DNA of 55,052 nt from a virus, in IMG/VR virus record IMGVR_UViG_3300044546_001769, positions 1 to 55,052 of that record. One strand, given 5' to 3'. This document shows, piece by piece, positions 43,238-50,176 of the stretch. A program made the translations under genes and the position numbers. How positions within the stretch are numbered: the stretch's first letter is position 1; each line of letters begins with the position of its first letter. The notes beneath the pieces were generated by a model. It had not been told where the DNA came from, did no database searches, and worked only from the letters and a program-made list of their open reading frames with translations.

Positions 43238-44113
43238 ATGATAAAGAAAATTGTCACATTTATTTGTTTTTCATTATTGACAACCGCGGTTTTTGCTGCA
43301 AACTACACTTTGTGGGTCAACGGTCGTGGAGGTGGTGGTCAGGACGGCAACTACGCAGACTTCAAATATTGGGGTCCTGCAACTACAGATGCCGGCGTAA
43401 ACAAAAAGGCCGTTAACTGGAATGGTTACGACCGTGTTGCCACCAAAAACTACCAAATTCGTGATGCCCTCGACTGCTTCTGCACTGGCACCAACTGGTG
43501 CTACATTGGAGCACACAGTGCAGGCAATCTGCAAACAGGTTACGCGCTTTCTTTGTTTGGCGGAACAACCCGTCAAGTTAAAAATGCCACACCCAATGCT
43601 TCAGGCGTGTGCGGCAACGTAGCAGGCAACACCACCCAAACCGGCTGGAATATCAAGTGGGTAAACGTAGCTTCTGGCGCCGCAGGTGGCAGCGAGTTGT
43701 CTGACTTAGGCAGCTGGGCTATGTCAGAACCTTTAGTTTCTGACCTGAAAACCACCACCTCACGCGCTATGTACGACCACAACCAAACCCGTGGTAAATG
43801 GTTCAACATGTATGCAGGCGCTAAAGGCACAGTCTATGCAGCTGTATTGTCCGGACAAGATGACCAAGCTGTGTCTTACCACTCCACTGGTGGAGTATCC
43901 GGTAGCGGCGGCACAGCACTGTGCAACCCATCCGACTGGTGGTGCAATGACCTGACTATGGGCACAGCATCCAACGAAGGCGGTAGCCGTAAATGGAGCT
44001 TCCATACCGTTAAACTGCGCGACGACAAAGAGCAATTTGACCACTATGCCCGCAGCAACTGGCAAGGCATTATTGATCCGGTTCGTAAAGATGTTGTTCT
44101 AATGGCACGATAA
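43238..44113 (+). CDS. Secreted AHSAG-motif protein, possible alpha/beta hydrolase, 291 aa
   Basis: A signal peptide (MIKK, hydrophobic core, TAVFA then A21) targets it outside the cytoplasm. The mature part opens with NYTLWVNGRGGGG, and CYIGAHSAGNLQTGYAL offers a nucleophile elbow of the AxSxG type at Ser94. The C-terminal RDDKEQFDHYAR could supply acid and base. Several Cys suggest disulfides. Base composition is odd: the mature region is G+C-rich (32/60 at 43681-43740, 34/60 at 43921-43980), whereas the signal peptide DNA is A+T-rich like the phage. Start supported by CTAAGGAGAAG. Hydrolase call is tentative. Confidence 0.68.
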   Translation: MIKKIVTFICFSLLTTAVFAANYTLWVNGRGGGGQDGNYADFKYWGPATTDAGVNKKAVNWNGYDRVATKNYQIRDALDCFCTGTNWCYIGAHSAGNLQTGYALSLFGGTTRQVKNATPNASGVCGNVAGNTTQTGWNIKWVNVASGAAGGSELSDLGSWAMSEPLVSDLKTTTSRAMYDHNQTRGKWFNMYAGAKGTVYAAVLSGQDDQAVSYHSTGGVSGSGGTALCNPSDWWCNDLTMGTASNEGGSRKWSFHTVKLRDDKEQFDHYARSNWQGIIDPVRKDVVLMAR

Positions 44114-44130
44114 ATATTGCTTGTTATAAT
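44109..44130 (+). promoter_or_regulatory. Candidate promoter(s) before the histidine kinase gene
   Basis: GATAAATA at 44109-44116 fits the late NATAAATA element and overlaps the preceding stop codon; TGTTATAAT (TATAAT 44125-44130) just after is an extended -10. Either could drive the kinase gene at 44202. Confidence 0.45.
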
Positions 44131-44201
44131 ATTAGAAAAATTAAAATGTTAAAAAAATCAGTATTGTTTTGGAGTTACCGACACAATTTTAGGCATTAAA
44201 A

Positions 44202-46460
44202 ATGTTAAGAGCCTTTATTTTAGCACTAATGTTGTGCGGCTCTGCTCACGCTTTACCGATATCGGTAAACAACAACTTTACTTCCAAGTCAATTGGCGGC
44301 GTTGTAGAGGTCTTTGAAGACAAATCGGGTGAAATTGAGATAGCTGACGTTTTAAGCAGTTCTCACATTCAAAACCAATTTGCTAGCATGCATAGTGAAA
44401 CGCCTAACTTTGGCTATACAGACAGCAGTTTTTGGGCACGTATCAACCTGAACGATTCTCGCAAGAGCGCGTTCTCAGCTTATGCAGAACCACTATACTT
44501 AAAGTACGGGTATGCACAGACTGACTACGTTGCTATCTGGTGCTATAACGACTTTAAATCAGAAGTCATGCACCAAAAAGCGGGAGATCATGTGCCTCGT
44601 GCTGAGTGGTCTAGTAGCTATAGAGAGCCGGTATTTGTTATTCCTAGCGATGCCAGAGTTTGTTACCTCAACGTCAAGACGACTTCTGCAGTTCAGCTCT
44701 CCCTCGTACTCTATTCAGAAAAAGAGTTCAATAAGTTCTTTGTTTTAGATAGTGCGCTGCAAGCAATGTACTTTGGCGCACTGCTAATCTCTGCCGCATA
44801 CAACCTGCTGATAGCTTTCTCATTACGCTCTAAAGCATACTTTGCCTACACCGTATTTTTACTGACGTACGGTACTTTTCAGATTTCCTACAACGGCTAT
44901 GGCTATGCCTTATTTTGGACTGACATGATTGGTTTTGCGGACAAGATTCTACCTTTTATGATTCTGACGATTGGCGTAACTTCATGTACTTTCACTTCGC
45001 TGCTCTTGAATCTGAAAAAAGAGTCACCACGATTTCATAGGCTAGGCTTTGCCTTGATGATAATAATTGGAACTCTTGCAGTAATAACACTGTTTGCCGA
45101 TTACAAGATAGCTCTAATGTCCACTTTTATATACAGTCCGGTTTGGGCTTTCTTCCTGCTGGGTTCTGGCTGTTACTTGGCTTACAAAGGTATGCGCGTA
45201 GCTAAGATTTACCTAATGGGTTGGTGGATGTTTGTCATCGGGACTATGGTTATTATTTGTAGTCGAATAGGCTACCTACCAGTAAATGACATAACCACTA
45301 ATGCAACGCAGATAGCTACAGTGCTTGAGTTTTTGCTATTTTCCTTTGCGCTTTCAGATCGTATCAATACAACTCAAAGTGACCTAATCAAAGCTCAAAA
45401 GAAGATTGCAGAAAATCTTAAAGCGTCAGAGCAAGAGCTTGAAACCAAGGTTGAGCAACGCACCAAAGAGCTATCAGATACCCTTGAAGAATTGCAGTCC
45501 ACGCAAACACAACTCGTCCAAGCTGAGAAGTTGGCGTCGCTAGGCTTGCTGGTGAGTAACGTAGCCCATGAACTTAATTCACCTATTGCTTCTATCATGT
45601 CAAGCGGAGATTCTATTGCATCGTCGGTCAATGAGATGGTAGATAACTTGCCTGAGATTATTCGACAGTTAGAAGGTGGTGACAGGGAATTGTTCTTTGA
45701 CTTGATAATGCACCCTAAAGTGCAACGTGACTTTGTGCCAAAAGAGGAACGACAACAAACACGCGAGGTTACTGCAAAGCTCAACGAACGCGGTATTGAT
45801 GGTGCAATGCGCAAAGCCCGTCTGCTAGTGCGACTAGGTGTGTACAAGGAGGTTGATAAGTTTATGCCATTACTCCAATCCAAGGACAGCGATTTTGCTC
45901 TGAACGTAGCAGCGGGGATTGGAGATGTTTTAAGTGGTACACACAACATCAACTCCGCGGTTGAACGTGTAAACCGCATCATCTTTGCGCTCAAAGAACT
46001 TGCAGGCACGGAGCGTGTCATGGCAATGGAAACAACCTACCTTCACGTAACGATAGAAAAGGCGCTGAACTCGTACCGACACCTGATGAAAGACGTTAAG
46101 GTAGTTTTCAATCACGCGCCAATAGAAGCTATACAGTGCGACCCCGAAGCCATGCAGCAAGTGTGGACACATTTAATCATCAATGCACTTCATGCCATGA
46201 AGTACAAAGGTACGTTAGCAATTGACCTATCATGTATAGACAACCAAGCAAGAGTGTCTGTAAAGGACGAAGGTACCGGCATAGGACTTGACGTGCAAGC
46301 AAAGATGTTTGATGCTTTCTACACAACGAAAACATCAGGCGAAGGTGGTGGAATGGGACTGGCGATTGTTAAGAAAGTTGTAGAGCAGCACCGAGGACGC
46401 ATACAGGTGACTTCTGAAATTGGCGTTGGTACAACCTTTGTTGTCTTTTTACCTTTATGA
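44202..46460 (+). CDS. 7TM-DISM sensor histidine kinase, 752 aa
   Basis: Signal peptide (1-18), a periplasmic beta domain of 7TMR-DISMED2 type (about 25-170, with GYTDSSFWARINL), seven membrane spans (about 185-385) and a coiled coil (390-445). Then a dimerisation domain with the phospho-acceptor NVAHELNSP (His456) and an ATPase domain: N box LIINALHAMKYKG (Asn661), G1 KDEGTGIG (Asp689), F box FDAFYTTK, G2 GGGMGLAI. All catalytic motifs are intact. A ~110-residue insertion splits the dimerisation domain, as in some proteobacterial kinases. G+C content is higher than the phage core (30/60 at 45961-46020). No response regulator is nearby, so a host regulator may be the target. Confidence 0.92.
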   Translation: MLRAFILALMLCGSAHALPISVNNNFTSKSIGGVVEVFEDKSGEIEIADVLSSSHIQNQFASMHSETPNFGYTDSSFWARINLNDSRKSAFSAYAEPLYLKYGYAQTDYVAIWCYNDFKSEVMHQKAGDHVPRAEWSSSYREPVFVIPSDARVCYLNVKTTSAVQLSLVLYSEKEFNKFFVLDSALQAMYFGALLISAAYNLLIAFSLRSKAYFAYTVFLLTYGTFQISYNGYGYALFWTDMIGFADKILPFMILTIGVTSCTFTSLLLNLKKESPRFHRLGFALMIIIGTLAVITLFADYKIALMSTFIYSPVWAFFLLGSGCYLAYKGMRVAKIYLMGWWMFVIGTMVIICSRIGYLPVNDITTNATQIATVLEFLLFSFALSDRINTTQSDLIKAQKKIAENLKASEQELETKVEQRTKELSDTLEELQSTQTQLVQAEKLASLGLLVSNVAHELNSPIASIMSSGDSIASSVNEMVDNLPEIIRQLEGGDRELFFDLIMHPKVQRDFVPKEERQQTREVTAKLNERGIDGAMRKARLLVRLGVYKEVDKFMPLLQSKDSDFALNVAAGIGDVLSGTHNINSAVERVNRIIFALKELAGTERVMAMETTYLHVTIEKALNSYRHLMKDVKVVFNHAPIEAIQCDPEAMQQVWTHLIINALHAMKYKGTLAIDLSCIDNQARVSVKDEGTGIGLDVQAKMFDAFYTTKTSGEGGGMGLAIVKKVVEQHRGRIQVTSEIGVGTTFVVFLPL

Positions 46461-46473
46461 GTTAGTGATTAAA

Positions 46474-47064
46474 ATGAATACAAATAAAATCGATTGTCAT
46501 GTAATAAATTCAAACGAGCCAGACGAATGGAAGCGACAATGTCTAGACAGCATAGAAACTGCACCAATTATTCTACACGAGGTCTCTGGAATTCCTGGAA
46601 AAGTTGGTGCAGCACGACATGCTGGATTTTCTAAAGGCAACAAACCGTTTGTATCTTTTGTTGATTTTGACGATTTTTATAATTCATTTGCATTTAATGC
46701 TCTGCAGAACTGTTTAGAAAATAATCCTTCAGTAGTTCTTGCATATACTAATGAGGTATATGTTAATGAGCAAGGTCACGTCATGTGCGAACGAAACCTT
46801 TCATACAGCAGAAAAAAACACATCTCTTATGGCGATCATGTTCATGGTTTAATGCTTATTAGACGCTCTGCATTGTCAACAGTTCTTGATTCAATCGTTG
46901 ACGTTGAAAATTATTCAGAATGGTTCTTAACACTTCAACTCTCAAAGCTTGGAGAAATACGACACTTGCCGATCATAGGTCGATTCTGGCGACAGCACTC
47001 GCGGCAATCGCATTTGAAAGCTGATCCTGTTACTGTTAAAAAAATAAAAAATCTTTTCACGTAG
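46474..47064 (+). CDS. Family-2-like glycosyltransferase, 196 aa
   Basis: ATG at 46474, 14 bases after the kinase stop; a frame start at 46420 would lie inside the kinase gene. GKVGAARHAGFSKGNKPFVSFVDFDDFYNS is a GT-A nucleotide-binding core with a DxD-like metal site (DFDD), and NYSEWFLTLQLSKLGEIRHLPIIGRFWRQHSRQSH suits the acceptor side. Composition is A+T-rich, like the phage. It could modify LPS, pili or DNA; nothing in the sequence decides between them. Confidence 0.8.
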   Translation: MNTNKIDCHVINSNEPDEWKRQCLDSIETAPIILHEVSGIPGKVGAARHAGFSKGNKPFVSFVDFDDFYNSFAFNALQNCLENNPSVVLAYTNEVYVNEQGHVMCERNLSYSRKKHISYGDHVHGLMLIRRSALSTVLDSIVDVENYSEWFLTLQLSKLGEIRHLPIIGRFWRQHSRQSHLKADPVTVKKIKNLFT

Positions 47065-47095
47065 TTTTTACTTTTAATGGTTTTTATTGTATAAT
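47065..47095 (+). promoter_or_regulatory. Early promoter before the pilin operon
   Basis: TTTTTACTTTTAAT, then TATAAT at 47090-47095. Leader arms TATTC/GAATA enclose the start of the ribosome binding site GAAGGAAT. Confidence 0.8.
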
Positions 47096-47115
47096 TATTC
47101 TTTTGAAGGAATATT

Positions 47116-47346
47116 ATGAGCATCGATTTGCCAAATATGAGTACTAAAGAGATCATTTTATTAAATAAAATATGGTCGTGCGATTCACTAGATGAATTTA
47201 AAACTTGGAAAGAGAGTTTATGTGAATCTGACCAGCTTCTTGCAAATGATCTGCTTTTTGCACTCTCTGCAGAAATAGAACTTCAAGAAGAACAATCGTA
47301 CAGTGAAGCTCAACAACTAATAGAAAAAATAAAAAGGAAGATATGA
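47116..47346 (+). CDS. Hypothetical protein upstream of the pilin-like gene, 76 aa
   Basis: GAAGGAATATTATG sets the start. Acidic and helical (LSAEIELQEEQSYSEAQQLIEKIKRKI). It overlaps the pilin-like gene by 4 bases (ATGA), so the two are translated together. Function unknown. Confidence 0.62.
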   Translation: MSIDLPNMSTKEIILLNKIWSCDSLDEFKTWKESLCESDQLLANDLLFALSAEIELQEEQSYSEAQQLIEKIKRKI

Positions 47347-47999
47347 AAAATCAAAAAGGTTTTACACTAGTAGAAATAGCCATCGTAATGGTCATTATTG
47401 GCTTGCTCTTGGGCGGTGTTCTAAAGGGTCAGGAAATGATTGAAAATGCGCGGGTAAAAGATACAGTGAATGTTATGAAAGGTGTTCAGACTGCGTATAA
47501 TGCATATCAAGACCGATTTAAAGCAATTCCCGGTGATGAAACTGCTACTGTCATGACAAATCGTGGTTGGGCTGGTAACACTGGTCCGGGTGTTTCAAAC
47601 GGTTCGTTGGCAATTCCACTCGCACAAACATTTACTAATGGCGGTGATCAAGCGGGTTTTTGGCGCGCTCTGCGTGCTAGTGGCTTTATGACTGGCGATC
47701 CAGCTGCTCCAGCAACAGCTGCAGGTTTGCCTACTTTGAGCACCGGTGGCTTGGTTGGAATCAATTCTGGTCCATCATATGGATTGCCTGGTCCTGTTGT
47801 ATGTGCTAGTGGTCTTTCGACAAAGCAAGTTGCTGCTATGGATCTAATGATTGACGGAACAGGTGCTGCAAACAATACTGGTTCATTTAGAGCAGCTACA
47901 GGCGCAGCAACTCCGCTTGTTCCTGTTGCAGTAGCACCAGCTGCAACATTCTATTCTGACAACGTTCTCACTAAATGGACTGCTTGTATTACTATCTAA
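47343..47999 (+). CDS. Type IV pilin-like (prepilin) protein, 218 aa
   Basis: A class III signal peptide: MKNQKG, then FTLVEIAIVMVIIGLLLGGVLKGQEMI. Cleavage by prepilin peptidase would fall after Gly6, with N-methylated Phe at +1 and the conserved Glu at +5. The following KDTVNVMKGVQTAYNAYQDRFKAIPGDE is the usual pilin/pseudopilin helix and turn. A globular domain with two Cys (VVCASGL, TACITI) follows. The 47701-47760 stretch is 34/60 G+C, unlike the phage core. It would need host pilus machinery to be matured and assembled; none is encoded here. Confidence 0.92.
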   Translation: MKNQKGFTLVEIAIVMVIIGLLLGGVLKGQEMIENARVKDTVNVMKGVQTAYNAYQDRFKAIPGDETATVMTNRGWAGNTGPGVSNGSLAIPLAQTFTNGGDQAGFWRALRASGFMTGDPAAPATAAGLPTLSTGGLVGINSGPSYGLPGPVVCASGLSTKQVAAMDLMIDGTGAANNTGSFRAATGAATPLVPVAVAPAATFYSDNVLTKWTACITI

Positions 48000-48054
48000 A
48001 TCTAAAAGGTTTGACTGGAGAAAACAACGTGCGGTAATGATCGATTATCAAGAC

Positions 48055-48062
48055 CATAAATA
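48055..48062 (+). promoter_or_regulatory. Candidate late promoter (CATAAATA)
   Basis: CATAAATA fits the NATAAATA late element of T4-like phages, 20 bases before the next small gene, in a 60-base gap after the pilin-like gene. Confidence 0.5.
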
Positions 48063-48082
48063 ATACATTTTAGGGAAATTAA

Positions 48083-48187
48083 ATGCATAAAATGGTCTTG
48101 ATTTGTGTATTGATGTGCGTTGTTTCTGGCTTTGCACTACCATCTTTGTACTATAAAACGAATGAGTCTGATATGGAGATCGCTTAA
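48083..48187 (+). CDS. Tiny secreted or membrane peptide, 34 aa
   Basis: TAGGGAAATTAA precedes ATG. MHKMVLICVLMCVVSGFALPSL is a near-perfect signal-peptide shape, leaving a mature piece of about 15 residues (YYKTNESDMEIA at its end). Its stop overlaps the next ATG by one base. A small envelope peptide is plausible. Confidence 0.55.
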   Translation: MHKMVLICVLMCVVSGFALPSLYYKTNESDMEIA

Positions 48188-48561
48188 TGAGCACTTCTAG
48201 ACACACCGTTTATTCTTGGAAATACGACTCCCCTGGAATTTTTTTAAAAGCAGGACAGTCTGTTAGTATTATAGCTGATCCACATGATCGTTGGAAAGAT
48301 TTAAACATTGAATGCGACGCCGATGGTTGGTGGAGTTACAATCCTCTTTATAATCTTAATTTTATAAAGAAGAGCATGGATTTTCCATATGAAAATTTCA
48401 TGAAGCTGTGTGCAAGAGTCGGTAATGAAAAATTTGTAATAGGAAAATTTTCAAACTTTACTCCAAAGACATCTGGATATCTTGAACTTTTTGCAAATGA
48501 TGTTTCGTGGTTGAGATGGAATAATACCGGTTCAATTACAGTTACAATTGCAAAAGAATAA
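48187..48561 (+). CDS. LecA/PA-IL-like lectin-fold protein, 124 aa
   Basis: Pattern of the galactose-binding PA-IL (LecA) family: LKAGQSVSIIADPHDRW, then FMKLCARVGNEKFVIG, then TPKTSGYLELFANDVSWLRWNNTGSITVTI. LecA binds sugar through calcium held by Asp100, Asn107 and Asn108; here ND-V with Asp105 and NN at 112-113 keep the same spacing of seven and eight. Length equals LecA (about 121). It has no signal peptide itself. Likely a carbohydrate-binding protein in the virion or released at lysis. Confidence 0.75.
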   Translation: MSTSRHTVYSWKYDSPGIFLKAGQSVSIIADPHDRWKDLNIECDADGWWSYNPLYNLNFIKKSMDFPYENFMKLCARVGNEKFVIGKFSNFTPKTSGYLELFANDVSWLRWNNTGSITVTIAKE

Positions 48562-48574
48562 AACTGGTTTAAAC

Positions 48575-48769
48575 ATGACTGAAACTAAAGCATCTTCTTT
48601 TGGTAATGGATTTTCTGATGCACTCAGCGGAAGATTGCCAAATAAAAACATTCAACTTCCTGAAGCACAGCGTTCGTATCTTCTTGGTTATAACGCCGGA
48701 AAAGTACGAAAGGCTGATTTTTTTAAAACTATTGCTGAAGAAGAAAAAAGATCACAAAACACGCAATAG
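48575..48769 (+). CDS. Hypothetical protein, 64 aa
   Basis: ATG at 48575 chosen over an in-frame TTG at 48548. Small and polar (FGNGFSDALSGRLPNKNIQLPEAQRSYLLGYNAGK). The FxDxLxGR and YxxGYxAG pattern is a small domain found in short phage and plasmid proteins. Function unknown. Confidence 0.58.
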   Translation: MTETKASSFGNGFSDALSGRLPNKNIQLPEAQRSYLLGYNAGKVRKADFFKTIAEEEKRSQNTQ

Positions 48770-48801
48770 TTTTACTTTTATTGATCGTTGTATAGTATAA
48801 T
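48770..48801 (+). promoter_or_regulatory. Early promoter, conserved family
   Basis: TTTTACTTTTATTG, then TATAAT at 48796-48801. Leader hairpin TCAAT-CAA-ATTGA at 48810-48822. Confidence 0.8.
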
Positions 48802-48828
48802 TACATATATCAATCAAATTGAGTAAAA

Positions 48829-48927
48829 ATGAAAACTGTATTTGAATTCATTCTAGCATTTATTATATCAGCTATTTTAGCTGTTCCTTTTGTAATCTAT
48901 TTTTGTAGAATGGTACCGTCGCCATGA
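48829..48927 (+). CDS. Small membrane peptide, 32 aa
   Basis: First gene after the promoter. One span (EFILAFIISAILAVPFVIYF). ATGA overlap with the next frame. Supported by promoter position and topology only. Confidence 0.5.
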   Translation: MKTVFEFILAFIISAILAVPFVIYFCRMVPSP

Positions 48928-49037
48928 AAATAAAAATTCCAAAAATTCGAAATAAGTTAGTAGTTCCTTGTTTGTTTAAACGAGCAGGCAAACACCGCGA
49001 TAAAAAACGCGAATCTAAAAATTCTCATCAACCTTAA
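48924..49037 (+). CDS. Small basic protein, 37 aa
   Basis: MKIKIPKIRNKLVVPCLFKRAGKHRDKKR and a short tail: a very basic peptide of a type common in T4-like early regions, often near such clusters. ATGA coupling to the previous gene supports it. Confidence 0.55.
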   Translation: MKIKIPKIRNKLVVPCLFKRAGKHRDKKRESKNSHQP

Positions 49038-49060
49038 ATTTTTACTACTGGAGTTTTATT

Positions 49061-49333
49061 ATGGATAGCAGAGCATTGTACAGCAATGAGGCGGCACGTG
49101 AAAAAGTTAACAATATTTTTGATATTGTATTGATTGCCAGTTGCAGATATAGAGAACTTAAACGCGGTTATATCCCGATGGTCAGCGTAAAAGGCGGTCC
49201 AGTTCAAACGGTACTTGAAGAAATTGAACGTGGAATTGTTGGACAAGACTATGTAGTAAAAAACGTTGAAAATAATCGTAAACAGCGTTATGAAAATTTT
49301 AAACGGGATCAGCGCCGAAATGGAAACAATTAA
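49061..49333 (+). CDS. RNA polymerase omega subunit-like protein (RpoZ-like), 90 aa
   Basis: AAREKVNNIFDIVLIASCRYRELKRG aligns with bacterial omega ([20 protein letters not shown] in E. coli) along the conserved helix, and VQTVLEEIERGIVG corresponds to the ALREIEEGLI helix. Length equals host omega (91 aa). Omega folds around the beta' subunit's C-terminal end and stabilises the enzyme. A phage copy could replace host omega to alter the polymerase, in line with the gp55 programme. CTGGAG is the ribosome binding site. Confidence 0.8.
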   Translation: MDSRALYSNEAAREKVNNIFDIVLIASCRYRELKRGYIPMVSVKGGPVQTVLEEIERGIVGQDYVVKNVENNRKQRYENFKRDQRRNGNN

Positions 49334-49736
49334 AATTACTGATTGTATTGGCGATCAAACGCCAAATCAACAGCAGATTCAAGATCCAAACTACTCAATA
49401 CATTTTATTGAACCAATAATTTCTGGTAGTGGACTGTTGATTAATATGGCGCTGCGACGTGTTATTTGTAGAAATGTTAAAGCTTATTATTCTATTGATG
49501 AAATTTTAGAAGATTCATTTCTGCTACCAGCAAATCCTGGTTTTTCTGCTGAACAACTCAATAGATATATTTCTGCTGATACCCGTCGTGGTTTTGGTAA
49601 AGCAGTAGAAGGTTATGGCATTATTGCTTACACTGGCAAAAGTAATCACGACAGACCTATTGCAAGTGTTACTTATAATGATACAGTTAGGTATTATGCC
49701 AATCCAAATTTTTCAAAAATGGTGAAACGAATATGA
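49320..49736 (+). CDS. Hypothetical protein, 138 aa
   Basis: ATG at 49320 overlaps the omega-like gene by 14 bases; a frame start at 49266 would overlap further. Soluble, mixed strands (YSIHFIEPIISGSGLLINMALRRVI, then RRGFGKAVEGYGIIAYTG). Coupled to its neighbours on both sides. Function unknown. Confidence 0.6.
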   Translation: METIKITDCIGDQTPNQQQIQDPNYSIHFIEPIISGSGLLINMALRRVICRNVKAYYSIDEILEDSFLLPANPGFSAEQLNRYISADTRRGFGKAVEGYGIIAYTGKSNHDRPIASVTYNDTVRYYANPNFSKMVKRI

Positions 49737-49852
49737 GTGATGGCGGTAAGGGTAGTGCTCCCCGAAAGCAGCAAGATCAAGACGCATACAGCAAGAACTG
49801 GGATGCTATCTTTGGCAAGAAAGAACAGAACAAAGATTCTGGCAAAAAATAG
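49733..49852 (+). CDS. Short conserved phage protein, 39 aa
   Basis: MSDGGKGSAPRKQQDQDAYS, then NWDAIFGKKE: a short, basic protein recognisable in many phages by its GGKGS start and WDxIFG end. ATGA overlap with the previous gene. Function unknown, but conservation supports a real gene. Confidence 0.68.
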   Translation: MSDGGKGSAPRKQQDQDAYSKNWDAIFGKKEQNKDSGKK

Positions 49853-49863
49853 ATCCACATAAA

Positions 49864-49894
49864 TTTACTTTTATTCTTGGTTCTGTGTTATAAT
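49864..49894 (+). promoter_or_regulatory. Early promoter with strong leader hairpin
   Basis: TTTACTTTTATT, then TGTTATAAT (TATAAT 49889-49894). An 11-bp perfect inverted repeat, AATAACTCTAT (49892-49902) and ATAGAGTTATT (49914-49924), ends at the base before the ATG. It includes the only possible ribosome binding site (GAG). Confidence 0.85.
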
Positions 49895-49924
49895 AACTCT
49901 ATACTGAAATTGAATAGAGTTATT

Positions 49925-50116
49925 ATGAAAAATACAAAGTACGTTGCATGGTGTTATTATGGAGATCCACGTGAAGAGGTTGATTGCTGGATTGTTAGCG
50001 AAGTATTGTCAGCTAATGCGCGTGCTAAAATAATCAAAAAGTTCTATTATGATTGTGAAGATTCAGAACGATCGGCAAAGGAACTTGCTGATAAATTAAA
50101 CGCGGAAGCAGAATAA
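49925..50116 (+). CDS. Hypothetical protein, 63 aa
   Basis: ATG at 49925 follows the leader hairpin. Acidic, helical C-terminus (DCEDSERSAKELADKLNAEAE), aromatic N-terminus (VAWCYYGDPREEVDCWIV). Expression may be limited by the hairpin that hides the ribosome binding site. Confidence 0.6.
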   Translation: MKNTKYVAWCYYGDPREEVDCWIVSEVLSANARAKIIKKFYYDCEDSERSAKELADKLNAEAE

Positions 50117-50176
50117 TTGTTGCTAATCCAAACAACATTTCTAAAAAGAATTGTCTGCAATTTATGATGGAATTTT

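Noticed and set aside
46420-46473. N-terminal extension of the glycosyltransferase into the kinase gene
   Set aside because: The overlap lies inside the conserved kinase C-terminus and adds no recognisable sequence; 46474 starts the GT domain cleanly.
43133-48561. Insertion sequence or integrase as carrier of the envelope island
   Set aside because: No transposase, integrase, terminal inverted repeats or target duplications were found at the edges.
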